In this document: piece after piece, positions 17,421-26,791 of the stretch
How positions within the stretch are numbered: position 1 is the stretch's first letter
Layout: every line of letters begins with the position of its first letter
Assembly: GCF_009796865.1 (NCBI RefSeq)
Contig: NZ_CP047028.1
Coordinates: forward strand, 744,001-808,000
DNA from: Formosa sp. L2A11
GTDB taxonomy: Bacteria; Bacteroidota; Bacteroidia; Flavobacteriales; Flavobacteriaceae
Reading direction: 5' to 3'
Length of the DNA: 64,000 nt
Notes under the pieces: generated by a model
The model's input: only the letters and a program-made list of their open reading frames with translations
Told to the model about the DNA's origin: nothing
The model's database searches: none
Made by a program: the position numbers and the translations under genes

Positions 17421-18317
17421 ATGAACGCATATATATTTCCTGGTCAAGGTGCCCAATTTTCAGGAATGGGACTTGACCTTTACGAAAACTCTAAAGAAGC
17501 CCAAGAATTATTCGAAAAGGCTAATTCTATTTTAGGTTTTCATATTACAGATGTTATGTTTGAAGGGACTGCAGAAGACCTTAAACAAACAAAAGTGACA
17601 CAACCTGCTATATTTTTACATTCAGTAATTTTAGCAAAAGTTTTAGGCGATAGCTTTAAGCCAGATTTAGTTGCAGGACACTCTTTAGGTGAATTTTCTG
17701 CCTTAGTTGCTGCTGGCGCTTTAACTTTTAAAGACGGCTTAAAATTAGTATCTCAACGTGCCCAAGCCATGCAAAAAGCATGTGAGTTAGCACCAAGTAC
17801 TATGGCTGCTGTTTTAGGATTAGAAGACAAAATTGTTGAAGATGTATGTGCTTCTATAGACGGTATTGTTGTTGCTGCAAATTATAACTGCCCAGGACAA
17901 TTAGTTATTTCTGGAGAAACTACAGCTGTAGAAAAAGCTTGTGAAGCCTTAAAAGAAGCTGGAGCAAGACGTGCTTTATTATTACCTGTTGGTGGTGCTT
18001 TTCATTCTCCTATGATGGAACCTGCTCGCGAAGAATTAGCTGCAGCAATAGAAAACACAACATTTAGTAAACCAAATTGCCCAATTTATCAAAATGTTAC
18101 AGCTACAGCCGTAACCGATGAAAACGAAATAAAAGCAAATTTAATTTCTCAATTAACTGCTCCTGTACGTTGGACACAATCTGTACAGCAAATGATTGCT
18201 GACGGTGCTACACATTTTACGGAAGTTGGTCCCGGAAAAGTATTACAAGGATTGGTTAAAAAAATTGACAAAACAGTTGAGACAGCATCTGCAACTTTTG
18301 AAACGTCTGCAAATTAA
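17421..18317 (+). CDS. fabD: Malonyl-CoA:ACP transacylase
   Basis: The 298-residue enzyme loads malonate onto acyl carrier protein for fatty acid synthesis. Motifs are the N-terminal AYIFPGQGAQFSGMGLDL, the nucleophile motif GHSLGEFSALVAAGAL, QRAQAMQKA with the conserved arginine, the catalytic-histidine segment GGAFHSPMMEPA, and VGPGKVLQGLVKKI. Its TAA stop overlaps the ATG of lspA (TAATG), implying translational coupling. Confidence 0.95.
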   Translation: MNAYIFPGQGAQFSGMGLDLYENSKEAQELFEKANSILGFHITDVMFEGTAEDLKQTKVTQPAIFLHSVILAKVLGDSFKPDLVAGHSLGEFSALVAAGALTFKDGLKLVSQRAQAMQKACELAPSTMAAVLGLEDKIVEDVCASIDGIVVAANYNCPGQLVISGETTAVEKACEALKEAGARRALLLPVGGAFHSPMMEPAREELAAAIENTTFSKPNCPIYQNVTATAVTDENEIKANLISQLTAPVRWTQSVQQMIADGATHFTEVGPGKVLQGLVKKIDKTVETASATFETSAN

Positions 18318-18818
18318 TGAAGCTTTCTAAAACTCAATTCATTTTTGGATTAATTGCCTTAAACATTGCTCTGGATCAAATTTCAAAATTTTTGGTTAGA
18401 GCCTATGTTACACCTTATGAAACTACAGCGTTAATTGGTGATAAAATTTATATTAACCAATGTAGAAAATTCTGGAGCCTTTTTAAGTTTAGGAAGTGAT
18501 TTAAATCCAACATTAAAAAGTATTTTTTTACTTATTTTACCTATAGCTGTATTAGGATATATAACGTATTACATTTTAACACACAAAGGACTAGATAAGT
18601 ATTCAATTTTTGGATTTTCTTGTATTATAGGAGGAGGAATTGCTAACGTTTACGACCGCATTATGTACGGTTCTGTTACCGATTTTTTTCATATAGATTT
18701 AGGAGGCATTTTTAAAACAGGCGTATTTAATGTAGCAGACATGTCTGTTATGTTAGGTATGGGACTTCTACTCTATTCCAATTTTATTACCACAAAAAAA
18801 GCAAAACAAAACGCATAA
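18317..18818 (+). pseudogene. lspA: Lipoprotein signal peptidase with an apparent one-base frameshift
   Basis: The reading frame from 18317 gives MKLSKTQFIFGLIALNIALDQISKFLV and continues to GDKIYI, then runs into a wrong frame that stops at 18499. The rest of LspA is intact in the next frame: TNVENSGAFLSLGSDLNP, the catalytic-aspartate segments GGGIANVYDRI and FNVADMSVMLG, and membrane spans, stopping at 18818. Removing one A from the AA at 18455-18456 restores a normal enzyme of 166 residues that cleaves prolipoprotein signal peptides. Since the window encodes lipoproteins and lspA is normally essential in Gram-negative bacteria, a sequencing error or very recent mutation is more likely than true loss. 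It overlaps the fabD stop by one base. Confidence 0.85.
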
Positions 18819-18825
18819 AAAAAAA

Positions 18826-18855
18826 GCCTCAAGAATTATTCTTGAGGCCTTTATA
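18826..18855 (+). terminator. Terminator of the fabD-lspA operon
   Basis: An 11-base arm (GCCTCAAGAAT) and its exact complement lie within 23 bases, flanked by a run of A before and T-rich sequence after. It starts 8 bases after the lspA stop. Confidence 0.85.
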
Positions 18856-18912
18856 TTTTATCAACACTATTCAATTTTACTTAAATATATCTCATCCAAA
18901 CAGACCTAAAGC

Positions 18913-18949
18913 AAAAAAGCCTTCTTTACAGCAATTTGCAAAGAAGACT
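18913..18949 (-). terminator. Terminator of galE (minus strand)
   Basis: On the minus strand AGTCTTCTTT pairs with AAAGAAGGCT (one G-T pair) across a 12-base loop, followed by six T. It lies 25 bases after the galE stop. Confidence 0.8.
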
Positions 18950-18973
18950 TTTATTAAATTAACACTAATTAAT

Positions 18974-19996
18974 TTACTTATTTCTGACTTTTTGTTCCCA
19001 TTTCCAAGCCGATCTCATTGCATCGTCTAAAGTTAATTGAGATTTCCACCCTAACTCCGAGTTTGCTTTTTCTGTATTTGCATAAGCAGATACAACATCA
19101 CCTTCTCGACGTGGTGCAATTTTATAATTTAATTTTTCTCCAGAAACATGTTCAAAAGACTTAATAGCTTCTAAAACAGAACTTCCTGTTCCTGTTCCTA
19201 AATTAAAGACTTCAAAATTAGATTTAATTTTGGCCTCTAATAAACGTTTTAAAGCAATAACATGAGCTTTAGCTAAATCTACTACATGAATGTAATCACG
19301 AACGCAAGTTCCATCTATTGTTGGATAATCATCTCCAAAAACAGATAATTGTTCACGTAATCCTATTGCTGTTTGTGTAATAAATGGCACTAAATTTAAA
19401 GGAACTCCAATAGGCAATTCTCCAATAAGTGCAGACTCATGCGCTCCAATTGGATTAAAATAACGCAGAGCAATAGCATTTAAATTAGGAATAACTTTAC
19501 AGCTATCTTTTATAATTTCTTCACCAATTTGCTTTGTATTTCCGTAAGGAGACTCTGCAGGTTTTACTGGTGCATTTTCTGTAATTGGCAATTCATCTGC
19601 TTGACCATAGACCGTACAAGATGAACTAAATATAAAATTAGCATCTTTTAATTTATCTAGTTCTTGCAAAACATAAACCAAGGTATTAATGTTGTTTTCA
19701 TAATACAAAAGCGGATTCTCTACACTTTCTCCTACAGCCTTACTTGCTGCAAAATGAATAACACCATTTATATCGCTATGCGTTTTAAAAAAGTCCTGAA
19801 CGGCTTGTTTGTTTCTTAAATCGAGTTCTACAAAAGCAGGTTCTTTTCCTGTAATTCCAGTAATTCCTTTTAAAACATCACGAGATGAATTTGAAAGATT
19901 ATCTATAATTACAACCTCGTAGCCTTCTTTTTGAAGTTCTACAACCGTGTGAGAGCCAATAAATCCAAGTCCTCCAGTAACTAATATTTTACGCAT
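18974..19996 (-). CDS. galE: UDP-glucose 4-epimerase
   Basis: The 340-residue short-chain dehydrogenase interconverts UDP-glucose and UDP-galactose. It has the NAD-binding GGLGFIGSHTVVELQKEGYEVVIIDNLSNS, the SSSCTVYGQADELPITE segment and the catalytic SPYGNTKQIGEEI (Tyr-x-x-x-Lys). The GalE-typical ALRYFNPIGAHESALIGE, CVRDYIHVVDLAKAHV and FNLGTGTGSSVLEAI follow. It overlaps the end of the upstream DegT aminotransferase gene by 8 bases, so the two are an operon for nucleotide sugars feeding surface polysaccharide or LPS. Confidence 0.93.
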   Translation of the reverse strand: MRKILVTGGLGFIGSHTVVELQKEGYEVVIIDNLSNSSRDVLKGITGITGKEPAFVELDLRNKQAVQDFFKTHSDINGVIHFAASKAVGESVENPLLYYENNINTLVYVLQELDKLKDANFIFSSSCTVYGQADELPITENAPVKPAESPYGNTKQIGEEIIKDSCKVIPNLNAIALRYFNPIGAHESALIGELPIGVPLNLVPFITQTAIGLREQLSVFGDDYPTIDGTCVRDYIHVVDLAKAHVIALKRLLEAKIKSNFEVFNLGTGTGSSVLEAIKSFEHVSGEKLNYKIAPRREGDVVSAYANTEKANSELGWKSQLTLDDAMRSAWKWEQKVRNK

Positions 19997-21122
19997 TTAT
20001 AAATTCTTTTACTTTGGTTGTTATATATTCAATTTGATCGTCATCTAATTCTGTATGCATAGGTAACGAAATAACTTCTTTTACCAATTGGTTTGTGACT
20101 TTAAAATCTGCTTCATTATAACGCTCATCTAAATACGCTTTTTGGTTGTGTAATGGAATTGGATAATACACACCACAAGGAATATCATTTTCATTCAAGA
20201 ATTTTGCTAATCCATCACGATCTACACCAGTAACTCTTAAAGTATATTGATGGAAAACATGATTATCTTCTGCTCCACTTCTAAATGGTATAACTATATG
20301 TTTTTCATCTTTAAAAGCAGCATCGTATTTCTTTGCAGCTTCAATTCTTGCTTTATTATAAGCATTTAAATTTGGTAATTTCGCACCTAAAACAGCTGCT
20401 TGAATGGCATCTAAACGAGAATTCACTCCAACAACATCATGATGGTAACGCTCGTACATACCATGATTTACAATACCACGAATGGTATGAGCTAATTCAT
20501 CATTATTCGTAAAAATAGCACCACCATCACCATAACATCCTAAATTTTTAGAAGGGAAGAAAGACGTTGCAGCAACATCTCCAATAGTTCCAGCTTTAAC
20601 TTTAGTACCATTGCTATATGTATAATTGGCTCCAATAGCTTGTGCACTATCTTCAATTACAAACAAATTGTTAGATTTTGCAATCTCCATTATCGCTTCC
20701 ATATTTGCACATTGTCCAAATAAATGTACAGGTACAATCGCTTTTGTTTTTGGCGTAATTGCTTTTTTAATAGCTTCTACATCTATATTAAAAGTATCTG
20801 GTTCTACATCTACCAAAACTGGTGTTAATTGCAATAAAGCAATAACCTCAACCGTTGCAGCAAACGTAAAATCGGTAGTAATAACCTCGTCTCCTGGTTT
20901 TAAACCTAGACCCATCATAGCAATTTGTAATGCATCTGTCCCGTTTGCACAAGGAATAACATGTTTTACATTTAAATATTGTTCTAAGTTTTTCTGAAAT
21001 TCGTGAACCTTTGGTCCGTTAACAAATGCTGTAGTTTCTAAAACCTCTTGAATAGATTCATTTACAACATCCTTTATTCTAGCATATTGACTCTTCAAGT
21101 CAACCATTTGAATTTTTCTCAT
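19989..21122 (-). CDS. DegT/DnrJ/EryC1 family sugar aminotransferase
   Basis: The 377-residue PLP enzyme has MVDLKSQYARIKDVVNESIQEVLETTAFVNG, ANGTDALQIAMMGLGLKPGDEVITTDFTF, the PLP-contacting IEDSAQAIGA and the Schiff-base lysine in TSFFPSKNLGCYGDGGAIFTN. DegT enzymes transaminate keto-sugar nucleotides, giving amino sugars for surface glycans. The exact sugar cannot be read from the sequence. It is the first gene of an operon with galE and is divergent from waaA. Confidence 0.88.
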   Translation of the reverse strand: MRKIQMVDLKSQYARIKDVVNESIQEVLETTAFVNGPKVHEFQKNLEQYLNVKHVIPCANGTDALQIAMMGLGLKPGDEVITTDFTFAATVEVIALLQLTPVLVDVEPDTFNIDVEAIKKAITPKTKAIVPVHLFGQCANMEAIMEIAKSNNLFVIEDSAQAIGANYTYSNGTKVKAGTIGDVAATSFFPSKNLGCYGDGGAIFTNNDELAHTIRGIVNHGMYERYHHDVVGVNSRLDAIQAAVLGAKLPNLNAYNKARIEAAKKYDAAFKDEKHIVIPFRSGAEDNHVFHQYTLRVTGVDRDGLAKFLNENDIPCGVYYPIPLHNQKAYLDERYNEADFKVTNQLVKEVISLPMHTELDDDQIEYITTKVKEFINA

Positions 21123-21253
21123 AAAAAAGAAATTAAGGTCCTTTACAGCAATGTAAATGAACCATGATAATTAATAAATTCGTTTAGGACATTAAGCTAA
21201 CGAAATTACAAAAATCAGAGATGTTTACCAATCAAATTATGCCAAAGAAATCC

Positions 21254-21261
21254 TATTTTTG
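21254..21261 (+). promoter_or_regulatory. -7 promoter element (TATTTTTG) for waaA
   Basis: Exact TAnnTTTG match 17 bases before the TTG start of waaA. This predicts a leader of about 12 bases and makes any upstream start impossible. Confidence 0.6.
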
Positions 21262-21278
21262 CATCAAAGCATTTTAAT

Positions 21279-22520
21279 TTGAGAATTATATACAATATCG
21301 GCATATTCCTAGCGAATTATTTACTTCAGGCTATTGGTTTGTTCAATTTAAAAATCAAATCGGGAGTAAATGGCCGGCAAGAAACCTTTAGCAAATTAAA
21401 GCAACATATTGCTAGTAAAGACAAAACCCTTTGGTTTCATTGCGCCTCTTTGGGTGAATATGAACAAGGACTTCCTGTATTTTCTGAAATAAAAAAACAG
21501 TATCCAAACCATAAAGTAGTACTTTCTTTTTTCTCTCCTTCTGGATATGAAATTAGAAAAAACTCCCCCATTGCAGATTGTGTTGTGTATTTACCTCTAG
21601 ATTCTAAAAAAAATGCGATTACATTTTTAGATTTAATTCGTCCAGAGCTCACTGTATTTGTAAAGTATGACATTTGGCCTAATATTTTAAATGAATTAAA
21701 ACGCAGACAAGGAAGAGCCATTTTAATTTCTGCCATATTTAGAAAAGATCAAGTATATTTTAAAAATTATGGCACATTTATGAAGCAAGCTTTATTTGCT
21801 TTCGAACATATTTTTACTCAAAATGAAGCCTCTAAGACATTGCTAGAAACTGTAAATTATAAAAATGTAAGTGTATCTGGAGACACCCGTTTTGATAGAG
21901 TTTCAAATCAATTAAAAATAAATAATACGTTAGATTTTATTGCTGAATTTAAACAAGATAAATTATGTTTTGTAGCAGGAAGTACCTGGCCTGAAGACGA
22001 AAAACTGTTAGTAGAATACATTAACACTGAAGCACCTAAGGATGTGAAATTTATTATCGCACCTCACAACATAAAACCTAACCAAATTAAACAACTTCAA
22101 AATAATATTAAAACAGACACTATATTATTTTCAGAAAAAGAAACAAAAGATGTCACGAAAGCCAACGTTTTTATAATTGATACTATTGGTATTTTAACCA
22201 AAATTTACAATTATGCAGACATTGCTTATGTAGGAGGCGCAGTTGGAACAACGGGATTACATAACACGCTTGAGCCGGCTGTATTTGGATCTCCCATAAT
22301 AATTGGAGATCATTACGATAAATTTTTAGAAGCAAAAGCAATGATAGACAACAAAGGCATGTTCTCTATAAGTAACCAAACACAACTAAATCAAACCATT
22401 AACAAGTTAATTAACGACACAAATTACAGAATAGCAACAGGATCGAAGAATACTTCATATATTATTAAAAATACTGGCGCTGTCAATATAATTAAAAGCT
22501 GTTTAAGCAAAAAAGATTAA
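21279..22520 (+). CDS. waaA: 3-deoxy-D-manno-octulosonic acid (Kdo) transferase
   Basis: The 413-residue inner-membrane glycosyltransferase adds Kdo to lipid A. It shows a short N-terminal membrane segment (IIYNIGIFLANYLLQAIGLF), the GT30 acceptor-domain motifs LWFHCASLGEYEQGLPV (catalytic glutamate) and SFFSPSGYEI, then GDTRFDRV, FVAGSTWPEDEKLLVEYI, IIAPHNI, YVGGAVGTTGLHNTLEPAVFGSPIIIGDHYDKF. The frame opens with TTG at 21279. No ATG occurs before the conserved region and the alignment at the N-terminus is natural, so TTG is the likely start. It is divergent from the DegT-galE operon. Confidence 0.92.
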   Translation: MRIIYNIGIFLANYLLQAIGLFNLKIKSGVNGRQETFSKLKQHIASKDKTLWFHCASLGEYEQGLPVFSEIKKQYPNHKVVLSFFSPSGYEIRKNSPIADCVVYLPLDSKKNAITFLDLIRPELTVFVKYDIWPNILNELKRRQGRAILISAIFRKDQVYFKNYGTFMKQALFAFEHIFTQNEASKTLLETVNYKNVSVSGDTRFDRVSNQLKINNTLDFIAEFKQDKLCFVAGSTWPEDEKLLVEYINTEAPKDVKFIIAPHNIKPNQIKQLQNNIKTDTILFSEKETKDVTKANVFIIDTIGILTKIYNYADIAYVGGAVGTTGLHNTLEPAVFGSPIIIGDHYDKFLEAKAMIDNKGMFSISNQTQLNQTINKLINDTNYRIATGSKNTSYIIKNTGAVNIIKSCLSKKD

Positions 22521-22634
22521 AAATTCGTATTTTTAGCTAAAATTTATAAAAAATTAACATTTTTAACATGCTGATTTCTGATAAGTTATTAACTTGGTCC
22601 CTGAAAATTAACAATAACTATAACAATCAAAATT

Positions 22635-23060
22635 ATGAAAAAAATTATTTTAAGTGCAGCTCTTGTTTTTGCTTTAGGTACAACTGTAACATCTTGTAGA
22701 GACGTAAAAGAAAAAGCTGAAGGAGCTGGAGATGCAATTGAAGGTGCTGCTGATGCAACTGGAGACGCTATAGAAGGAGCTGCTGACGCAACTAAAGACG
22801 CTGTAAATGATGCTGCAGACACAACTAAAGATGCTGTAAACGATGCTGTAGATGCAACGGGAGAAGCTGTAGATGGTGCTACTGACGCAACTAAAGGAGC
22901 AATGAACGAGGCTAAAGATGCTGTTGAAGGTGCTGCTACTGATGCTAAAGATGCTGCAAGTGAAGCTATTGATGGTGCTGCTGATACTGCAAAAGAAGCT
23001 GCAACAGACGCAAAAGATGCTGCTACTGATGCTGCAACTAGCGCTATGAAAACTAAATAA
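22635..23060 (+). CDS. Repeat-rich lipoprotein with LEA/apolipoprotein-like 11-residue repeats
   Basis: The 141-residue product begins with a lipoprotein signal (MKKIILSAALVFALGTTVTS, then Cys21). The rest is a low-complexity run of about eleven-residue units of the form ADATKDAVNDA or GAADATGDAIE, with Asp, Glu, Lys, Ala and Thr in a pattern that makes an amphipathic helix. It has no aromatic residue. Such 11-mer repeats occur in late-embryogenesis-abundant and apolipoprotein-like proteins, linked to membrane or desiccation protection, and also in some cell-surface proteins. The function here is unknown. The copy number probably varies by slippage. A strong terminator follows. Confidence 0.8.
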   Translation: MKKIILSAALVFALGTTVTSCRDVKEKAEGAGDAIEGAADATGDAIEGAADATKDAVNDAADTTKDAVNDAVDATGEAVDGATDATKGAMNEAKDAVEGAATDAKDAASEAIDGAADTAKEAATDAKDAATDAATSAMKTK

Positions 23061-23084
23061 TTAGTACATACTAGTATAATAAAT

Positions 23085-23122
23085 AAAATCCCTTGTATAA
23101 ATATATATACAAGGGATTTTTT
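23085..23122. terminator. Bidirectional terminator between the repeat lipoprotein and the reductase gene
   Basis: A 15-base arm (AAAATCCCTTGTATA) and its exact complement flank a 6-base loop. T-runs occur on both strands. It serves both convergent genes. Confidence 0.88.
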
Positions 23123-23138
23123 ATGCTTAAAATAATAA

Positions 23139-24128
23139 TTATCCTTTTAAAACCAATTCGATAACTTCTAATTCTGAAGCTGAAAATTCTAAATTATTTA
23201 AAGCACCTAAATTATCTATAAGTTGTTTTTCACTACTTACACCTACCAGAACAGATGTAATTCTATCGTCTTTTAACAACCAAGCCACAGCCATTTGAGC
23301 TAAACTTTGGTTACGTTTTTTGGCAATAGTATTTAACTTAATTACTTTTTGAATAACCTCTTGAGTAACGGTTTCTTTCTGAAGAAATCCTGTTGCTTTT
23401 GCAGCTCTAGAATGCTCTGGAATTCCTTTAATATATTTATCAGTTAAAAGTCCTTGTGCTAAAGGAGAAAAAGCAATTGCTCCAACACCTTCTGTTTCCA
23501 AAACATCCAACAAGCCATCTTCTGCCCAACGATCGAACATACTATATCTTGGCTGATGAATTAAACACGGCGTTCCCAATGCTTTTAAAATTTTAACTGC
23601 TTTTAAAGTATCTTCAGCATTATAATTAGACAATCCCACATACAAGGCTTTTCCTTGTTTTACAATTAAATCTAAAGCAGACATCGTTTCTTCTAAAGGT
23701 GTATCTGGATCTGGCCGATGGTGATAAAAAATATCTACATATTCTAACCCCATGCGTTTTAAACTCTGATTTAAACTAGAAACCAGATATTTCTTTGATC
23801 CCCAATCTCCATAAGGTCCAGACCACATGCCATATCCTGCTTTTGTAGAAATAATAAGCTCGTCGCGATACGGTAAAAAACTAGATTTTAAAATTTTTCC
23901 AAAATTAGATTCAGCACTTCCTGGAGGCGGACCATAATTATTAGCTAAATCGAAATGAGTAATACCATTATCGAAAGCGGTATGCAACATTTGTTTCCCG
24001 TTATCAAGGACATCTACATCTCCAAAATTATGCCATAACCCCAATGAAATAGGAGGCAATACCAATCCGCTTTTCCCACATCTTCTATAGGACATGCTAT
24101 TATATCTATCTTCGTTTGCTTGATACAT
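23139..24128 (-). CDS. Aldo/keto reductase (YghZ/GPR type)
   Basis: The 329-residue NADPH-dependent reductase resembles E. coli YghZ, which reduces L-glyceraldehyde 3-phosphate and methylglyoxal. Features are MSYRRCGKSGLVLPPISLGLWHNFG, the active-site FDLANNYGPPPGSAE (Asp and Tyr), STKAGYGMWSGPYGDWGSKKYL (Lys), DIFYHHRPDPDTPLEETM (His) and IAFSPLAQGLLTDKYI near the cofactor. Detoxification of reactive aldehydes is the likely role. It stands alone between two convergent or divergent neighbours. Confidence 0.88.
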   Translation of the reverse strand: MYQANEDRYNSMSYRRCGKSGLVLPPISLGLWHNFGDVDVLDNGKQMLHTAFDNGITHFDLANNYGPPPGSAESNFGKILKSSFLPYRDELIISTKAGYGMWSGPYGDWGSKKYLVSSLNQSLKRMGLEYVDIFYHHRPDPDTPLEETMSALDLIVKQGKALYVGLSNYNAEDTLKAVKILKALGTPCLIHQPRYSMFDRWAEDGLLDVLETEGVGAIAFSPLAQGLLTDKYIKGIPEHSRAAKATGFLQKETVTQEVIQKVIKLNTIAKKRNQSLAQMAVAWLLKDDRITSVLVGVSSEKQLIDNLGALNNLEFSASELEVIELVLKG

Positions 24129-24214
24129 TATTTTTATAATTAAGTGAACTGTTACCTCAAAAATATGAAATAATTATTTTCTATTTAAATTATGAAAGCA
24201 TTAAACCACTGCTC

Positions 24215-26464
24215 TTATTCTCCAAATACTTTTTCTTTTTTCTTTTTTCCTAATAGACGTTTAAAAAATCCATCGCGCTTATCAGGATCACAGTCCAAAG
24301 CCTCTAAAACAGCATCTGAAGGCGTATTAAACTTTGCCTTAGTAATACTATTAAAATCAGTGTTTTTATTTAATTGAGACACAAAATTTGCAACAATTGG
24401 CAAGGCCGAATTTGCGCCTTGACCGATTCCTGTATTACTAAAACCAATGCGCTGATCGTCGTTCCCGACCCAAGACCCCATTACTAAATGTGGTGTAATA
24501 CTCATAAACCAACCATCGCGATTATCTTGAGTTGTCCCTGTTTTTCCCGCCATATCGTTTGTTATTCCATACGTAGAACGCATACGTTTTGCTGTACCTT
24601 CATCTATGGTCGCTTTCATAAACGCTATCATGGTTTCTCTAGTCGCTTCAGAGAATGCTTTATCTAGAGATTTAGAAGGCTTATATTCATATAAAACTGT
24701 TCCATCTTTATCTTCTATTTTTTCAATAAAATAAGGTTTTGAAGGCACACTTTCATTAACATAACTGGTATATGCAGATGTTAATTCCATAAGCGATAAT
24801 TCTGCTGTACCTAAAGCTAAAGATGGCACTTCTGGCAACTCTGATGTAATCCCCATTTTACGTGCTTGAGCAATTACAGGATCTATTCCAACTTCTTCTA
24901 ACACTTTTACAGCAATAGTATTTATAGATCTACTTAATGCTTTTTCTAATGAATAATTCATGTATGGATCTTTCTCGTCATTAGACGCATTAGACGGCGT
25001 CCAACCTTCTTTATCTGTATATGTTACTTCCTTTACAGAAAAATACTTGCAGGGTTTCATACCAGATTCTAATGCTGCCGTATACACAATGGGCTTAAAA
25101 GTAGATCCTACTTGACGTTTTCCCATAGAAACATGGTCGTATTTAAAATGCTCAAAATTTACACCGCCTACATAAGCTCTTACTGCTCCTGTTTTAGGTT
25201 CTAAAGCCACAAAACCAGCATTTAAAAATTTTAAATAATGCTTTAAACTATCTATAGTTGATAGTGAAACTATAGTATCTCCTTTATAGGTAAATAATGG
25301 CATCTTTGTTTTTTGTCTTAAAGAATCCATAATTTGAGCTTCCGTAAAGTTCTTATTTTTTAAACGTGTATATTCAGGTAATTTACGAATAACTTCTTTA
25401 ATTAAAGTTTCATCTTTAATCCAAGGCGCACTAGAACCATAAGCTTTTTCAAACTGATTCTGTAAATGCTCCATGTGTTTATTCATCCCTTTTTCGGCAT
25501 AGTCTTGCATGGTATAATCTAACGTCGTTGTTATTTTTAAACCATCTTTATATAAATCATAAATACTCCCTTTGGCCTCATTAACACTATCTAAAATACG
25601 TGTTACTTGTTTTCTAACCTGTTCACGAAAATAAGGAGCAACACCTTCGTTGTATGTGAATTTATGATAATCTATTTCTACAGGAACATTACTTTCTTTT
25701 AATCGCGTAGCTTCATTTATATAACCATATTTTTCCATTTGCTGTAACACCACATCGCGACGTAATTGGCTGCGCTCAGGAAATAATCTAGGATTATAAC
25801 TATGATTAGCCTTTAATGTTCCTACTAAAGTTGATGCCTCGGACAGTGTTAGTTCTCTTGTCTTTTTATTAAAGAAACGTTGCGATGCACTTTCAATACC
25901 AAACGTATTTTCGCTAAAAGGAACTGTATTTAAATACAAGGCAATAATATCTTTCTTATCGTAAATCGCTTCAATACGAGATGCAATAATCATTTCTGAA
26001 ATTTTATTTACAGGCATAGATAGTAATCCGTGATTTTCTCTACCGTATAAATTTTTAGCTAATTGCTGTGTTATTGTACTTCCGCCACCAGCAGAGTTGT
26101 CTTGAAGCAACAAACTTTTAAAAAACACTCTAAAAAAACTTGGATAATCTATACCATTATGCTCGTAAAAGCGCGCATCTTCTGTCGCAATTAAGCCATC
26201 TACAAGATAGTCGGGTATGTCTTTAAAATTAATAATACTCCTATCGAACACAAAGTATTTACCAAGCAGTTTATTATTATGATCGAGAATAAGACTGGCT
26301 TCTGCTTGTTTTAAATCGGACAAATCTGTTTTAGAAGGTAAACTCCCCCATAATCCCACATAAATACTTCCTATAAAAAGCAATACTAAAACGACTCCTA
26401 AAACAAATAGTTTTAAGATAATACGTAACCACTTCCTCTTTTTATTTTGTATATTATTTTTCAA
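24215..26464 (-). CDS. Class A penicillin-binding protein (bifunctional transglycosylase/transpeptidase)
   Basis: The 749-residue peptidoglycan synthase has one N-terminal membrane span (about 13-36). A GT51 transglycosylase domain follows, with catalytic ATEDARFYEHNG (Glu95) and GGGSTITQQLAKNLYG. The transpeptidase has SxxK at 454-457 (GSTFKPIVY), SxN at 513-515 (SRSINT) and KTG at 641-643. It is inner-membrane anchored and polymerises and cross-links glycan. The frame can only begin at TTG (26464): an in-frame stop lies 4 codons upstream, and the first ATG inside would remove most of the membrane anchor. The C-terminus is basic (KRLLGKKKKEK). Confidence 0.93.
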   Translation of the reverse strand: MKNNIQNKKRKWLRIILKLFVLGVVLVLLFIGSIYVGLWGSLPSKTDLSDLKQAEASLILDHNNKLLGKYFVFDRSIINFKDIPDYLVDGLIATEDARFYEHNGIDYPSFFRVFFKSLLLQDNSAGGGSTITQQLAKNLYGRENHGLLSMPVNKISEMIIASRIEAIYDKKDIIALYLNTVPFSENTFGIESASQRFFNKKTRELTLSEASTLVGTLKANHSYNPRLFPERSQLRRDVVLQQMEKYGYINEATRLKESNVPVEIDYHKFTYNEGVAPYFREQVRKQVTRILDSVNEAKGSIYDLYKDGLKITTTLDYTMQDYAEKGMNKHMEHLQNQFEKAYGSSAPWIKDETLIKEVIRKLPEYTRLKNKNFTEAQIMDSLRQKTKMPLFTYKGDTIVSLSTIDSLKHYLKFLNAGFVALEPKTGAVRAYVGGVNFEHFKYDHVSMGKRQVGSTFKPIVYTAALESGMKPCKYFSVKEVTYTDKEGWTPSNASNDEKDPYMNYSLEKALSRSINTIAVKVLEEVGIDPVIAQARKMGITSELPEVPSLALGTAELSLMELTSAYTSYVNESVPSKPYFIEKIEDKDGTVLYEYKPSKSLDKAFSEATRETMIAFMKATIDEGTAKRMRSTYGITNDMAGKTGTTQDNRDGWFMSITPHLVMGSWVGNDDQRIGFSNTGIGQGANSALPIVANFVSQLNKNTDFNSITKAKFNTPSDAVLEALDCDPDKRDGFFKRLLGKKKKEKVFGE

Positions 26465-26791
26465 ACTTAGGTTTTAAAATGTGTTTATTAGACAAATTGT
26501 TTTTACTAATTAAAATCTGTTTTATAAGTGCTGTAAAATTATGTAAGAACAATGAAATTACAAACAAAATTTAACTGATTACAAAACGTATAATTGGCTA
26601 AGATATTCTAAAACAGCATTTATTTATATGTTTTAATTAAATTGATTTAAGACACACAAGCAATAAATAACAATTTAACACAATTAATTTAGCTTTCTAT
26701 TTTAGATTTTAACAGTCTAACTTAATTTACGCTACATTTGTATTGAAGATTTATTTTATCTTCAATTAACCTACTATTTTCTTCCTCAAAA
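26465..26791. other. Divergent intergenic region between the PBP and patatin genes
   Basis: A 327-base AT-rich gap that must hold the promoters of both divergent genes. TACATTTG at 26733-26740 is an exact -7 match for the plus-strand gene, 51 bases before its start. No clear element was found for the minus strand, and no stem-loop or frame stands out. Confidence 0.5.
26733..26740 (+). promoter_or_regulatory. -7 promoter element (TACATTTG) for the patatin-barrel gene
   Basis: Exact TAnnTTTG match 51 bases before the ATG, predicting a leader of about 45 bases. No TTG is seen at the proper upstream spacing. Confidence 0.5.

Noticed and set aside
22589..22822. 77-codon minus-strand frame opposite the repeat lipoprotein
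   Set aside because: Ala/Ser/Pro repeats are only the antisense of the 11-mer repeats.
22700..23045. CRISPR-like regular repeats
   Set aside because: The period is about 33 bases or multiples within an open frame, encodes degenerate 11-mers, and has no constant spacer or repeat pattern.
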